Part shown: piece after piece, positions 24,779 to 37,703 of the stretch | Layout of the letters: every line of letters starts with the position of its first letter | Numbering within the stretch: the stretch's first letter is position 1 | From: Dactylosporangium fulvum | Lineage (GTDB): Bacteria > Actinomycetota > Actinomycetes > Mycobacteriales > Micromonosporaceae | DNA: 64,000 nucleotides | Reading direction: 5' to 3' | NCBI RefSeq assembly: GCF_025137375.1 | Contig: NZ_CP073720.1 | Location: forward strand, 5,356,501 to 5,420,500 | Translations under genes and position numbers: made by a program | Notes under the pieces: generated by a model | Databases searched by the model: none | Seen by the model: the letters and a program-made list of their open reading frames with translations, nothing else | What the model was told of the DNA's origin: nothing

Positions 24779-26572
24779 ATGGCCTACACGGCCGACCAGG
24801 CGGACGTGCGGTCACACCGCCGAAGCCCAGCTCAGCGCCGGTTCCGGCGCACGCCGTGGATCGCCGGCGGTCTCGTCGCCGCGCTCGTCGGCGCCGGCGG
24901 ATTCATCGTGTGGAACCAGTTCGTCAAGCACCGCTGCACGGGCTCGGTCACCGCGACGATCGTCGCGTCGCCGAGCACCGCCACCCTCATCGAAGGCCTG
25001 GCGGCCAAGTGGGCCGACACCGGCCCGACCGTGGCCGGGCAGTGCGCCCGCGTCGCCGTCTCCGCCCGGGACACCGCGACGACGGCGCAGGCGCTCGGCA
25101 CCGAATGGGACGACAAGACCGGCCTCCCGCCGGACGTGTGGGTGCCCGACTCCACCGCCTGGGTGCGCCGGGCCTCGACCGCGGCGATCGCCGAGCGGAT
25201 GATGCCCGACCTGCAGCCCAGCCTGGCCCGCACCCCGTCGGTGCTCGCCATGCCGAAGCCGATGGCGGAGGCGCTCGGCTGGCCCGGCGGCGAGCTGTCC
25301 TGGCAGGACGTCATCAACAAGGTCGCCGCGGACCCGCAGGGCTGGGCGAAGTACGACAAGCCGGAGTGGGGCGCCTTCAAGTTCGGCATGAGCGACCCGC
25401 TGCAGTCCACCGCCGGGCTCCTCGCCCTCATGGCGATCCTCGACGGCAACGACGACGGTGAGGTCACGCCCGACGAGCAGGCCACCCTGGCGAAGCTCAA
25501 GCAGGAGCGGGCCGTCTACACCAGCACCACGTCGCAGCTGCTCGACGGGCTCGGCCAGGCCGACCGGCAGAGCGCCGACGCGGCCATGCGGTACGTCTCC
25601 GCGTTCCCCGCCCTCGAGCAGGACGTCCTGACGTACAACCGGGCCGACCCGAAGGTGCCGCTCGTGGCGGTCTACCCGTCCAACGGCAGCGCCGACGCCG
25701 ACAACCCGTACCTGATCCTCGACGCGCCGTGGGCGCAGAAGGACCGGCAGGACACCGCGACGTCGTTCCTGGCGTTCGCCCGCGGCCCCGAGGGGCGCAA
25801 GGTGTTCCTCGACGCCGGGTTCCGCGACCCGAACCGGGTCGGCGGCGAGCCGCTGTCGGGCAACGCCGCGTTCAGCGTGAAGCTCAGGACCGTGCCCCGG
25901 GCCGTCCTGCTGCCCGAGTCGGTCAAGCAGTCGATGGACTCGTGGACGGCGCTGACCCGCCCCACCAACGTGCTGCTCGTGCTCGACGTGTCCGGGTCGA
26001 TGGCCGAGCAGGTCCCCGGCACCGGCAAGACCCGCATGCAGCTGGCCAAGGAGGCCGCCCGCGGCGCGGTGCAGCTGTTCGACGGCGAGGTGGCCGCCGG
26101 CCTGTGGGTGTTCTCCACCAGGCAGAACGGCGTGCAGGACTACCGGCAGCTCATCCCGATCGGCCGCGTCGCCGACCAGGTCGCCGGCAAGCCCCGCCGC
26201 GAGCAGCTGACCGCCGCGATCGACAGGCTGACCGCGGTCGGCGACACCGGCCTGTACGACACCGCGGCCGCGGCTCAGCAGGCGGTCGTCGAGGCGTACA
26301 AGCCCGGCGCCACGAACCTCGTCGTGCTGATGACCGACGGCAAGAACGACGACAGCACCGGCGGCCTGACCCTCGACGCCCTGCGGACCAGGCTGGAGGC
26401 CAACGCCACCAGCGACAAGAAGGTCCCGATCGTGACCGTCGGCTACGGCAACGACGCCGACTTCGCCGCGTTGCAGGAGATCTCGCGGGTCAGCGGCGGC
26501 GCCCTGTACACCTCGAAGACCGCGTTCGACATCAACGAGGTCCTGATGACCGCCATCTTCGGCAAGATCTGA
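24779..26572 (+). CDS. Membrane-anchored solute-binding/VWA protein with EF-hand loop
   Basis: 597 residues. One N-terminal transmembrane segment (about 27-46, WIAGGLVAALVGAGGFIVW) leaves the rest outside. Residues 50-380 resemble an extracellular solute-binding fold; a von Willebrand A domain follows from about 395 with MIDAS DVSGSM and a later TDGKND. In the first domain, residues 222-233 read DGNDDGEVTPDE, a canonical EF-hand calcium loop (D1, N3, D5, G6, E12). ATG 24779. Probably a surface metal-dependent adhesion or complex-assembly protein; ligand unknown. Confidence 0.8.
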   Translation: MAYTADQADVRSHRRSPAQRRFRRTPWIAGGLVAALVGAGGFIVWNQFVKHRCTGSVTATIVASPSTATLIEGLAAKWADTGPTVAGQCARVAVSARDTATTAQALGTEWDDKTGLPPDVWVPDSTAWVRRASTAAIAERMMPDLQPSLARTPSVLAMPKPMAEALGWPGGELSWQDVINKVAADPQGWAKYDKPEWGAFKFGMSDPLQSTAGLLALMAILDGNDDGEVTPDEQATLAKLKQERAVYTSTTSQLLDGLGQADRQSADAAMRYVSAFPALEQDVLTYNRADPKVPLVAVYPSNGSADADNPYLILDAPWAQKDRQDTATSFLAFARGPEGRKVFLDAGFRDPNRVGGEPLSGNAAFSVKLRTVPRAVLLPESVKQSMDSWTALTRPTNVLLVLDVSGSMAEQVPGTGKTRMQLAKEAARGAVQLFDGEVAAGLWVFSTRQNGVQDYRQLIPIGRVADQVAGKPRREQLTAAIDRLTAVGDTGLYDTAAAAQQAVVEAYKPGATNLVVLMTDGKNDDSTGGLTLDALRTRLEANATSDKKVPIVTVGYGNDADFAALQEISRVSGGALYTSKTAFDINEVLMTAIFGKI

Positions 26573-26625
26573 CGGCTCCCGCCGGTTGACCTTACCGGTA
26601 GCGCCGCGCGGGTAGGGTCTGAGCG

Positions 26626-29650
<3,025 letters not shown>

Positions 29651-29658
<8 letters not shown>

Positions 29659-30430
29659 ACGCGCCGCCGGCCACAGCAGCAGCCGCAGCTGGTCCCACCA
29701 GTTCATCACCATGCTCGAATCGTTGCGGATGGGTACGACATTTCAGCAGGGCCGCCGCTACGCCCGCGCCGGGCACGTACGCTCCGTGACCATCTCGACG
29801 AGTCTCGTGACCGCGCTCGTGGTCGACGAGGACGGCGAGACGTACCGGTCCCGCGTCGCGGTCCGCGCGTTCTCCGCCGCCGACTGGAGCCGCATCGAAC
29901 GCGCGCTCGCCGGCGAGGCCATCCACGCCGCCCGGCTCCTCGCCGGGCACCTGCCCGACGACCTCGACACGATCCTCGCCGGGTTCGGGCTGTCGCTGTT
30001 CCCGGAGAGCCTCGCCGAGATCGTCCTGGACTGTTCGTGCCCGGGCTGGCAGAAGCCGTGCCGGCACCTCGCCGCCGCCTGCTACGTCCTCGCGGAGTCC
30101 TTCGACGCCGACCCGTTCGGCATCCTCGCCTGGCGCGGTCGCGGCCGCGACGAGCTGCTCGAGGCGCTGCGCGGCCACCGCGTGTCGGCCCAGCGGCACA
30201 TCGCCGAAGGGCACGCCGCACCGGCCGCGGACGTCGCCGGTACCGCCACCTTCTGGACCGCCGGGCCGCGCCTGAGCCCGCCGCAGCCGCTGGTACCCGG
30301 CACCGTCCGCTACCCGGACGCGCTGCTCGACCAGCTCGACCCGCTGCCCCTGACCGTCGGCCGGTTCGAGGTCACCGACGTGTTACGGGACGCCTACCGT
30401 CGGCTCGCGACGGGGTTGCCGGACCCCTGA
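29651..30430 (+). CDS. SWIM zinc-finger protein
   Basis: 259 residues with one SWIM motif CxCx(n)CxH: CSCPGWQKPCRHLAA at about 127-141, a zinc-binding module for DNA or protein contact. Start ATG 29651 lies inside the end of the SNF2 gene, so both are one operon and probably work together. The remaining sequence carries no enzyme motif. Confidence 0.85.
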
Positions 30431-30479
30431 CCCAGCCGGTACCGTCAAATCCTGGCGGCGGAGTTCCGCTGCCGGTCAC

Positions 30480-30558
30480 GGCCGAGAGGCGCTGCGACGG
30501 TCCGGTCAGGACCGCCACGCTCGGCCGGAAGACCTCACCCTTGACCTAAGGGCGCCTC
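30480..30558 (+). promoter_or_regulatory. S-adenosylhomocysteine (SAH) riboswitch
   Basis: Structure seen: P1 GGCCGAG (30480-30486) with CTCGGCC (30520-30526); conserved GGCGCTGCGAC directly after the 5' P1 strand; a second helix CGGTCC/GGACCG; CCACG before the 3' P1 strand; pseudoknot AGGCGC (30487-30492) with GCGCCT (30552-30557). This is the SAH aptamer layout. It precedes ahcY, whose product consumes SAH, so ligand should turn expression on. A GTCACC/GGTGAC hairpin (30561-30576) places the ribosome site GGGAGG in its loop and 3' arm. Confidence 0.9.
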
Positions 30559-30583
30559 CTGTCACCGGGAGGTGACTTCAGGC

Positions 30584-32056
30584 ATGGTCCATGACGGACA
30601 CCCGTTCCTGCAGACCCGCAACGGCGTCGAGTTCGCCGTTGCGGATCTCTCCCTCGCGGCCGCCGGCCGCACCCAGATCCGGCTCGCCGAGCACGAGATG
30701 CCGGGCCTGATGGCGACCCGCGCCGAATACGCGGCCAGCCAGCCGCTGCGCGGCGCCCGGATCGCCGGTTCCCTGCACATGACGGTGCAGACCGCGGTGC
30801 TCATCGAGACACTCGTCGCGCTCGGCGCCGAGGTCCGCTGGGTCTCCTGCAACATCTTCTCCACCCAGGACGAGGCGGCCGCCGCGGTCGTCGTCGGCCC
30901 GCACGGCACCGTCGACGCTCCGTCCGGCACGCCGGTCTTCGCCTGGAAGGGCGAGACCCTGGAGGAGTACTGGTGGTGCACCGACCAGCTGTTCCAGTTC
31001 TCCGGCGGGCTCGGCCCCAACATGATCGTCGACGACGGCGGCGACGCCACCCTGCTGGTGCACAAGGGCGTGGAGTTCGAGACCGCCGGCCGGGTGCCGG
31101 AGGCCACGGCGGAGGACGGCGAGGAGTTCGCCCTCATCCTCGACACGCTGCGCGCGAGCCTCGCCCGCGACCCGCAGCGGTTCACCCGCATCGCGGCCGG
31201 CATCCGCGGCGTCACCGAGGAGACCACCACCGGCGTGAACCGGCTCTACCACCTCGCCGAGGCCGGTGAGCTGCTCTTCCCGGCGATCAACGTCAACGAC
31301 TCGGTGACCAAGTCGAAGTTCGACAACACCTACGGCATCCGGCACTCGCTGCTCGACGGCCTGAACCGGGCCACCGACGTGCTGCTGGCCGGCAAGCTCG
31401 TCGTCGTCTGCGGCTACGGCGACGTCGGCAAGGGCTCCGCCGAGGCGCTGCGCGGCATGGGCGCCCGGGTCGTCGTCACCGAGATCGACCCGATCTGCGC
31501 GTTGCAGGCCTCGATGCACGGGCTGCCCGTCGTCCGCCTCGACGACGTGGTCGAGCAGGCCGACGTGGTGATCACCACGACCGGCAACGTGGGCGTCGTC
31601 AGCGCCGCCCAGCTGGCCCGGCTCAAGCACAACGCGATCGTCGGCAACGTCGGGCACTTCGACAACGAGATCGACATGGCCGGTCTGGCGAAGATCCCCG
31701 GCGTCACCAAGACGGAGATCAAGCCGCAGGTCCACGAGTGGACGTTCCCGGACGGCCACTCGATCATCGTGCTGTCCGAGGGCCGGCTGCTCAACCTCGG
31801 CAACGCGACCGGCCACCCGAGCTTCGTGATGTCGAACTCGTTCACCAACCAGACGATCGCGCAGATCGAGCTGTTCACGAAGCCCGACGCGTACCAGCGG
31901 CAGGTCTACCGCCTGCCGAAGCACCTCGACGAGAAGGTCGCCGCGCTGCACCTCGACGCCCTTGGCGTCCGGCTCACCGAGCTGACGAAGGAGCAGGCGG
32001 AGTACATCGGCGTCGACGTCGCCGGCCCGTACAAGCCGGAGCACTACCGCTACTGA
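30584..32056 (+). CDS. ahcY: Adenosylhomocysteinase
   Basis: 490 residues; hydrolyses S-adenosylhomocysteine to adenosine and homocysteine to keep methylation running. Substrate motifs (GSLHMTVQTAVLIETL, NVNDSVTKSKFDNTYG), NAD-binding GYGDVGKGSAEALRG and the conserved C-terminus ending YKPEHYRY are intact. ATG 30584 fits the family; a GTG at 30572 overlaps the ribosome site. Controlled by the SAH riboswitch upstream and followed by a strong hairpin. Confidence 0.95.
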   Translation: MVHDGHPFLQTRNGVEFAVADLSLAAAGRTQIRLAEHEMPGLMATRAEYAASQPLRGARIAGSLHMTVQTAVLIETLVALGAEVRWVSCNIFSTQDEAAAAVVVGPHGTVDAPSGTPVFAWKGETLEEYWWCTDQLFQFSGGLGPNMIVDDGGDATLLVHKGVEFETAGRVPEATAEDGEEFALILDTLRASLARDPQRFTRIAAGIRGVTEETTTGVNRLYHLAEAGELLFPAINVNDSVTKSKFDNTYGIRHSLLDGLNRATDVLLAGKLVVVCGYGDVGKGSAEALRGMGARVVVTEIDPICALQASMHGLPVVRLDDVVEQADVVITTTGNVGVVSAAQLARLKHNAIVGNVGHFDNEIDMAGLAKIPGVTKTEIKPQVHEWTFPDGHSIIVLSEGRLLNLGNATGHPSFVMSNSFTNQTIAQIELFTKPDAYQRQVYRLPKHLDEKVAALHLDALGVRLTELTKEQAEYIGVDVAGPYKPEHYRY

Positions 32057-32089
32057 CCGTAAGGCCCGGCGAGGGCATCCTCCGGGTTC

Positions 32090-32134
32090 ACAGTATTCCG
32101 CTGGGGAATTCAGCATTCCTCAGCGGAATACTGT
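32090..32134 (+). terminator. Hairpin terminator after ahcY
   Basis: 20-bp arms (32090-32109 and 32115-32134) with one mismatch and a 5-base loop, 33 bases after the ahcY stop. Arms are AT-richer (ACAGTATTCCGCTG) than surrounding DNA. No T run follows, but position and strength fit a terminator. Confidence 0.65.
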
Positions 32135-32191
32135 TCAGGAGGGGGAAGCCGCCCGGCGATGATTCCGGCACCCGCGGATCGTCAACAGCAC

Positions 32192-32734
32192 ATGGCAAAA
32201 ATTCTGTACTCCGTGACCATGTCCCTCGACGGGTTCATCGCCGGCCCCGGCGGGGACATGTCGTGGCTGACCCCCTACCTCGGGCCGAACGAGCTCGTCG
32301 ACGAGCTGATCCCGCAGATCGGGGCGCTGCTCGTCGGCAACCGCACCTACGGCGGCGACGACCCGCACAAGGGCACCGAGCAGGAGGGCGAGCCGTTCGG
32401 CGGCGGGTGGAGCGGCCCGCAGTTCGTGCTCACCCACCGCCCGCCCGCCGTCCCGCGGCCGGGTGTCACGTTCGTCACCGACATCGGCAGCGCGCTGGCA
32501 CAGTCGGCGGCCGCCGCCGGCGACAAGTACGTCAACGTGCTCGGCGCCGAGACCGCCCGGCAGTGCCTGGCGGCTGGCGGCCTCGACGAGGTCCTCGTGT
32601 GTATCGCCCCGGTGCTGCTCGGCGACGGGGTCCGGCTGTTCGACCGGCCCGGCGGGACACCCGTGCCGCTGGAGCGGATCAGCGTGAGCCACACCCCGCT
32701 GGCGACGAACATCTGGTACCGCGTCGTGCGGTAA
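32192..32734 (+). CDS. Dihydrofolate-reductase/RibD C-terminal family protein
   Basis: 180 residues with the YwjB/YyaP-like fold: opening KILYSVTMSLDGFIAGPGGD, VGNRTYGG, and C-terminal LDEVLVCIAPVLLGDGVRLF. NADPH-dependent reductase of unknown substrate; these small proteins often appear singly in actinobacteria. ATG 32192 follows a short AT-rich stretch. Confidence 0.8.
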   Translation: MAKILYSVTMSLDGFIAGPGGDMSWLTPYLGPNELVDELIPQIGALLVGNRTYGGDDPHKGTEQEGEPFGGGWSGPQFVLTHRPPAVPRPGVTFVTDIGSALAQSAAAAGDKYVNVLGAETARQCLAAGGLDEVLVCIAPVLLGDGVRLFDRPGGTPVPLERISVSHTPLATNIWYRVVR

Positions 32735-33935
32735 ATCGGTCGCCCGGGGCGCGACACCGCGCGTACAACACTCGCGTGTTCCTGCTGCGACCGTATGCCA
32801 TCGGCCTGACGGCCGCGAACCTGCTGGTGCGGCTCTCGGCCGGGGCGGTCACGCTCGCGCTGGTGCTGTTCGTGACCGGCGCGCGTGGCTCGTTCGCAGC
32901 GGCCGGGCTGGTCGCGGGCGCGTTCGCGGTCGGCACGGCCGTCGGCGGCCCGCTCGCGGGCCGCCTCGCCGACCGGGCCGGCCCCGCGCCGGTGCTGCTG
33001 GGGACCGCCGCCGTGCACACGGCGGCGCTGCTGGCGGTCGTCGGGCTGCCGGCGGCGCCGCTGCCGGTGCTCGTGGCCCTGACCGCGCTGGCGGGCTCGG
33101 CCCGGCCGCCGGTCGCGGCCGTCATGCGGGGCGTGTGGATCACCATGCTGCGCGACGACGAGCGGCAGCTGCGGGCGTCGTACCGCTTCGAGAGCGCCCT
33201 GCTGGAGGTCGGGTTCATCGCCGGTCCGGCCGTCGCGGGCCTGGTCGTGGCCCTCGGACGGCCGGCACTCGGGCTGGCGCTGACCGCGGCGCTGGCCGGC
33301 GGGGCGACCGCGGTCTTCGCGCTGCTGCCGCCGGCCCGCACCGGACGACCGGCCGGCCGCGGCGAGCGCAGCCTCCTCGGGCCGCTGCGGTCACCCGCGA
33401 TCCGGTCGCTCGTCGCGTCACGCACAGCGCTCGGCGTGACGATCGGGGCGGTGCAGGTGGCCGCCGCCGCGTTCGCCGCGGCGCAGGGGCGGGCCGGGTT
33501 CGCCGGGGGTGCTGCTCGGCGGGTTCGCGCTGGGCAGCCTGGTGGGCAGCGTCGGACCGCGGATCGGCGAGGCGGCGCTCTCGGTGTGGTTGTGCGCGGC
33601 GACGGTACCCCTGGTGCTCCCCGTCGGCCTGTGGTGGCTGGCCGCGCTGTTCGTCGTCGCCGGCGCGCCCGTCGCGCCGCTGAACGCGATCGCCTACGAG
33701 CTCACCGACCGGGCGGCCCCGGCGGGAACGGCGACCGAGGCGCGGATGTGGACCGGGACCGCGACCGCAGCGGGCACGGCGCTGGGCAGCGCGGTCGCCG
33801 GCGCCGTGGTGGACGCCTCGGCGGCCCGGTCGGCCTGTCTGGTCGCACTGGCCGGGGCGGTCGCCGCCGCGCTGGCGAGCGCCGCGGGCCGGCGCCGGCA
33901 CGCCGGAACGGCCACCGCCGGCGTCACCGGCACCG

Positions 33936-34406
<471 letters not shown>

Positions 34407-34533
34407 AGTGCGACGGTACCCGCACGGCCCGGCGCGTGCCCCTCGGGCCGGTGTCGCCTCTCCCACCGGGGCCGGACCGGGCGCCGGTCATCCGCAACGA
34501 GCGAGGGTGGGCGCCGCCACACGGGGAAGGCGG

Positions 34534-35169
34534 GTGGTCGTGCGCCGAACAGTGTGGATGCTCTCCCTCGCGGCCGGCTACGTCGACGGTATCGGCCTGC
34601 TGTACCTCGGCGGTGTGTTCTGCAGCGTGGTCACCGGCAACCTGGTCGTCCTCGGCATGACCGCCGTGCAGCACGTCACCGACACCGCCGAACGGGCCGC
34701 GCTCGCCGTCGTCGTGTACGCCGCGACGGTGGTCGTCGCGCGGAAGCTCCCGCCGAACCGGTGCCTGCTCGCCGAACTGCTGGCGCTGTGCGCCCTGTGC
34801 GGCGGGTGGGTGATCACCCACCACGACCCGCGCGGCCTCACCCAGCTGCCGCTGCTGGCCATGGCGGCGATCGCGATGGGGCTGCAGAGCGCGGCCATGC
34901 GCGACTCGGACGTGCCGACCACGTACCTGACCGAGTCGGTGACCCGCCTGGCGACCGGCAGGTTCGACCCGCTGCTGCTGGTGCCGTTCGTCGCGATCCC
35001 GGTCGGCGCGGTCAGCGCCGCGCTGCTGCTCGATCGGGTGCCGTGGCTCGGCCCGCTGCCGGCCGTGGTGCTCGTCGCCGCCGCCTGCGTCGCCCGGATG
35101 GTACCGCCACGATCCCCCGCCCCGGCCCCGCAGCCCGCGCACCGGGCGCCGGCGCACTCCTCGCGGTGA
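34534..35169 (+). CDS. DUF1275-family membrane protein
   Basis: 211 residues with about six hydrophobic helices. Opening helix AAGYVDGIGLLYLGGVFCSV followed by VTGNLVVLGMTAV is the DUF1275 (YoaK-like) signature; function unknown. GTG 34534 with GGAAGG six bases upstream. The TGA overlaps the GTG of the SDR gene. Confidence 0.8.
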   Translation: MVVRRTVWMLSLAAGYVDGIGLLYLGGVFCSVVTGNLVVLGMTAVQHVTDTAERAALAVVVYAATVVVARKLPPNRCLLAELLALCALCGGWVITHHDPRGLTQLPLLAMAAIAMGLQSAAMRDSDVPTTYLTESVTRLATGRFDPLLLVPFVAIPVGAVSAALLLDRVPWLGPLPAVVLVAAACVARMVPPRSPAPAPQPAHRAPAHSSR

Positions 35170-35978
35170 CCGGCATGCCTCGTGTCACCACGCCGTACGG
35201 CGCCGCCACCACCCCCGGTGAGGTCCTCACCGGGGTCTCGCTCGCCGGCCGCCGCGCCGTCGTCACCGGTGCCACGTCCGGCCCCGGCCTGGAGACCGCC
35301 CGTGTCCTCGCCGGCGCGGGCGCCGCCGTCACCCTGGCGGTCCGCGACCGGGCCGCCGGCCTGCGCGCCGCCCGGCTGGTCGGCGGTGACGTCACCGTCG
35401 CACCGCTCGGCCTCGCCCACCTCGCCTCCGTCCGGGCGTTCGCCGCCGCGTGGGAGGGACCGCTGCACATCCTCGTCAACAACGCGGGCATCAGGGCGGC
35501 GCCGCTGGCCCGTACCGCCGACGGCTGGGAACTGCAGTTCGCCACCAACCACCTCGGCCACTTCACCCTGGCCACCGGGCTGCACGACGCACTCGCCGCC
35601 GCCGGCGACGCCCGCGTGGTCTCGGTCAGCTCGGACGGGCACCTCGCCGGCGGCGTCGACTTCGACGACGTCAACTTCGTGCGCCGCCCCTACGACCCGT
35701 GGGTCGCCTACAGCCAGTCCAAAACCGCCAACATCCTCTTCGCCGTCGAGGCCGCCCGCCGCTGGGCCGGCGACGGGATCACCGTCAACGCCGCCGGGCG
35801 CGGCGCCGCCACCGTGGCCCTGCTGGCCGGCTCACCACTCGTCGGCGGCGTCACCGGCCGGTACTTCGAGGACTGCAACGAGGCACTGCCACAGGTACAC
35901 GGCGTGCGCCGCGGCGTGGCCCCGCACGCGCTGGATCCGGCCGCCGCCGCGCGGCTGTGGACCCTGTCGACCACGTAG
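35166..35978 (+). CDS. Short-chain dehydrogenase (SDR), retinol-dehydrogenase-like
   Basis: 270 residues. Rossmann motif TGATSGPGLE (Ile of the usual TGxxxGIG replaced by Pro), NNAG, and catalytic Ser with YSQSK. The C-terminal region is shortened and has an unusual VNAAGRGAATVALLAGSP in place of the common HPG loop, so cofactor or substrate handling may differ. GTG 35166 overlaps the DUF1275 stop; ATG 35175 is an alternative start. Confidence 0.8.
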   Translation: MTGMPRVTTPYGAATTPGEVLTGVSLAGRRAVVTGATSGPGLETARVLAGAGAAVTLAVRDRAAGLRAARLVGGDVTVAPLGLAHLASVRAFAAAWEGPLHILVNNAGIRAAPLARTADGWELQFATNHLGHFTLATGLHDALAAAGDARVVSVSSDGHLAGGVDFDDVNFVRRPYDPWVAYSQSKTANILFAVEAARRWAGDGITVNAAGRGAATVALLAGSPLVGGVTGRYFEDCNEALPQVHGVRRGVAPHALDPAAAARLWTLSTT

Positions 35979-35988
35979 AGTTGCTCCA

Positions 35989-36864
35989 ATGGGGATGGTG
36001 CACACCGTCGGACTGGTCCTGCATCCACGCCGCGACTCGAAGGCGGCGATCGAGGCCATCATCGACTGGGCCAAGGCCCGCGAGGCCACGGTCCTCGGCC
36101 TGCCCGACGAGGTCGACCGCATCGACTGCAGCGCGGTCGCCGTCAACGCCGACGAGCTCGTCGGCCGCGCCTCGCTGGTCGTCAGCCTCGGCGGCGACGG
36201 CACGATGCTGCGCAGCATGCGGCTGCTGTCCGGCAAGCCGACCCCGGTCCTCGGGGTCAACCTCGGCCGGCTCGGGTTCCTCGCCGAGATCAGCGTCGAG
36301 GAACTGCCGGACGCGCTGTCGGCGATCGACGCGCACCGGTTCACCGTCGAGCCCCGCATGGCCGTGCGCACCCAGCTGCCCGACGGCACGTCGGTGACCG
36401 CGTTCAACGACATCGCGCTGGTCCGCACCCCCGGGCACGGCCTCGCCGCGATCGCCATCTCCATGCAGGGCTACCCGTTCGTGAGGTATTCCGCCGACGC
36501 CCTCATCGTCGCCACGTCGACCGGGTCGACGGCCTACAGTTTCTCCGCCGGCGGACCCATCGTCTCCCCCACCGTCGAGGGCATCCTCGTCGTGCCCGCC
36601 GCCGCGCACTCCGCGTTCAACCGCGCCCTGGTGCTGTCCCCCAACGAGGATCTCGACCTCGAGCTGCTGCCGACCAGCGGCCGGCTCGTCGTCGAGGTCG
36701 ACGGCGAGGTCCTCGGCGAGCTCAACGCCGGCGACACCCTCACCGTCTCGGCCGCACCCGCCGCGGCCAAGGTCGTCCGGCTCGGCTACACCACGTTCTA
36801 CGAACGGGCACGCCGCAAGCTCCAGGTCAACGGCAGCCTCGAGGTTGAGATCCCGTTCAGCTGA
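35989..36864 (+). CDS. nadK: NAD kinase
   Basis: 291 residues. GGDGT (about 69-73) and NDIALVR, TSTGSTAYSFSAGGPIV and the closing beta domain identify ATP/polyphosphate NAD kinase, which makes NADP. ATG 35989, 11 bases after the SDR stop. Length is normal for actinobacterial PpnK. Confidence 0.93.
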   Translation: MGMVHTVGLVLHPRRDSKAAIEAIIDWAKAREATVLGLPDEVDRIDCSAVAVNADELVGRASLVVSLGGDGTMLRSMRLLSGKPTPVLGVNLGRLGFLAEISVEELPDALSAIDAHRFTVEPRMAVRTQLPDGTSVTAFNDIALVRTPGHGLAAIAISMQGYPFVRYSADALIVATSTGSTAYSFSAGGPIVSPTVEGILVVPAAAHSAFNRALVLSPNEDLDLELLPTSGRLVVEVDGEVLGELNAGDTLTVSAAPAAAKVVRLGYTTFYERARRKLQVNGSLEVEIPFS

Positions 36865-37029
36865 CCCTGCTGCGGCAGGCGTCGCTCCGGGGCCCGGAGC
36901 TCACCGAGCGGACGCGGTTCGTACGCGGCTTCCAGCCGACCACGGCACCGGCCCGTCGCGGTCGCCAGCCAGATCATCGCCACCGTGACGGGGACCCGCG
37001 GGCCGACGGCCGCCCAGCCACTCCACCGT

Positions 37030-37132
37030 CGCCGCGTCCGGCCGAAATCCGAGCGCCACCGCCCGTCGTGAGCATCTGCCCCGTGGTCGTCCTGCCGGCG
37101 CCGTTCGGCCCGAGCGGCGGGAAGACCGTGCC
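37030..37132 (-). pseudogene. ABC-transporter ATPase remnant
   Basis: In the 460-bp gap after nadK the minus strand encodes GTVFPPLGPNGAGRTTTGQM followed by LTTGGG, an unmistakable Walker A region of DrrA-type ABC ATPases (usual GPNGAGKTTT, here Lys replaced by Arg). No start, Q-loop or signature motif is present. Only this fragment survives; the rest of the gap shows nothing else. Confidence 0.6.
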
Positions 37133-37325
37133 CTCGGCGGCGCGTGGTCGACGAACGTGTGCGGTTGCGGGACCATGATCGCGCCGTGACCGGACAGGGG
37201 TGACCTGCTCGCCTTCCTGGGCCGGACGTGGCCCTCGCGGCCACGCCCGGCCGGGATCGTGGCCGCGACCGCAGTCGCCGCGGTTTTACCGCGAATTCAC
37301 GGCCCGCCCGGGGCCGTGAACGGCG

Positions 37326-37622
37326 TCAGCCGTGCGCCCGTGCCGGCAGGCCCGACACACGCAGCAGCGCTTCGTCGGCATAGCACCACACCCAGTCCTC
37401 ACCCGGCTCGAACGACTGCACGAGCGGGTGGCCGTCGGCGTGGAAGTGGGCCGTGGCGTGCTTGGCCGGCGACGAGTCGCAACAGCCGACATGACCACAG
37501 GTCAGGCACAGCCGCAGGTGGACCCACCGGCCGCCGACGGCGAGGCAGTCCTCGCACCCGTCGGCGCTGGGCTGGACGTCGTTGATCTGGTCGAGGTGCT
37601 CACAGGGGTCACTCACGATCAC
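37326..37622 (-). CDS. UBP-type zinc-finger protein
   Basis: 98 residues, a stand-alone ZnF-UBP domain: CEHL, CEDC, CLTCGHVGCCDS, HATAHFHADGHPLVQSF. In eukaryotes this domain binds ubiquitin tails; in bacteria it lies near redox/signalling genes. Divergent by 81 bases from the receiver/flavoprotein fusion, a conserved actinobacterial neighbourhood as far as I recall. GTG 37622; GTG 37616 possible. Confidence 0.85.
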   Translation of the reverse strand: MIVSDPCEHLDQINDVQPSADGCEDCLAVGGRWVHLRLCLTCGHVGCCDSSPAKHATAHFHADGHPLVQSFEPGEDWVWCYADEALLRVSGLPARAHG

Positions 37623-37703
37623 ACCGTATCCCGTTCCGACCGACTCACTCCGGGTGTGACGCGCGGTTCGTTGCCGGAGCGTTCGCGTGGTTGGATTGGT
37701 GTC

